In this document: positions 63,519-64,000 of the stretch, piece after piece | Position numbering within the stretch: position 1 is the stretch's first letter | Layout: each line of letters opens with the position of its first letter | Source of the DNA: Cucumis sativus | Taxonomy: Eukaryota > Streptophyta > Magnoliopsida > Cucurbitales > Cucurbitaceae | Direction: 5' to 3' | Length of the DNA stretch: 64,000 nucleotides | Assembly (NCBI RefSeq): GCF_000004075.3 | Contig: NC_026655.2 | Location: forward strand, 3,720,001-3,784,000 | Translations under genes and position numbers: made by a program | Notes under the pieces: model-generated | Told to the model about the DNA's origin: nothing | Databases searched by the model: none | The model's input: only the letters and a program-made list of their open reading frames with translations

Positions 63519-63904
63519 GTGATGTCTCAAAACTAATTAAAATTAAAATTTAGATTATAGTCCTATTACTTCATTCTTTTTGTTGAACTACTTGATGTCA
63601 TGGCTCTATACACATGCCAATTTCTGGATTTGAGATCGAGAGTTATCCTCAAGTATATAGAATATTGCTGAAATTTGTATCTTCTTGTTACTTCAGTGTA
63701 GCAGTTTACTTAGGTAGTTTGTGTTCTCTGTACTTTTACATATTTGGGCATCGTTGGAGGGGCTAATGTTCTTTGTACTTTGTGGAGATGTTTTGATAAT
63801 TTTTATATTTGGAGCTTAGTATTTTTTATATTTATGTTTTTGGAATTGGGATGTGGATATGAATTATGATAATCCATCCTTATTGTGCTTCCACAATTAA
63901 TAAA

Positions 63905-63940
63905 AAGGGAAAAAAGAAAAGAAAAGAAAAGAAAGGCAAT
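63905..63940. repeat. (AAAAG)n simple repeat
   Basis: Several AAAAG units in a row lie in the LEO1 intron at the right edge of the window. Confidence 0.85.
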
Positions 63941-64000
63941 CCATCCTTGTTGCAAAAATGACCAAGAATATGTACTTGCATTTTTTAGCCATGCAACTCT

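Overview
This is plant nuclear DNA. It is AT-rich, its genes have spliceosomal introns (GT..AG), intergenic spaces are several kb long, and every recognisable product belongs to a land-plant family. Gene content and sequence style suggest a dicot, possibly a cucurbit such as Cucumis; that species guess is a memory-based inference. Exon models below were built by hand from splice signals and reading-phase continuity. For all complete models except the coiled-coil gene, the total CDS length closes exactly in frame.

Layout from left to right: a remorin on + (2835-4386, 7 exons, 277 aa); a PIF7-type phytochrome-interacting bHLH factor on + (7778-11264, 6 exons, 442 aa); the mitochondrial Fe-S assembly factor ISD11/LYRM4 on + (13286-13552, one exon); a SNAP33-type Qb+Qc SNARE on - (14440-15915, 5 exons, 293 aa); a decayed copy (about 17340-19290) and a fuller copy (22733-26716) of one long coiled-coil gene, both on -; a four-finger ZAT-type C2H2 repressor on - (29649-31166); diacylglycerol kinase DGK1 on - (37518-43562, 7 exons, 731 aa); a very large low-complexity 'dentin sialophosphoprotein-like' nuclear-type protein on - (47447-55118, 8 coding exons, 1770 aa, with a multi-exon leader); and the PAF1-complex subunit LEO1/VIP4 on + (60760 onward, running off the right edge).

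The genes are not an operon, but their order is informative. From memory of Arabidopsis loci, the set corresponds to two homologous segments of Arabidopsis chromosome 5 (around At5g61150-61280 and At5g07880-07980). The window therefore looks like a less fractionated version of that ancestral block.

The most unusual structures lie outside the genes. (1) A piece of the 3' end of 25S rRNA, with an A-tail and near-identical flanking direct repeats, sits antisense in an intron of the dentin-like gene; it looks like a retroposed rRNA pseudogene decayed by C-to-T change. (2) A roughly 0.7-kb imperfect inverted repeat at 19447-20149 could fold into a long hairpin. (3) The coiled-coil gene pair has exon-by-exon lesions in one copy and no recognisable start codon in the other. 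(4) A short GC-rich insertion with a protein-like reading frame is present in one copy only. I found no tRNA gene, CRISPR array or intact transposon.
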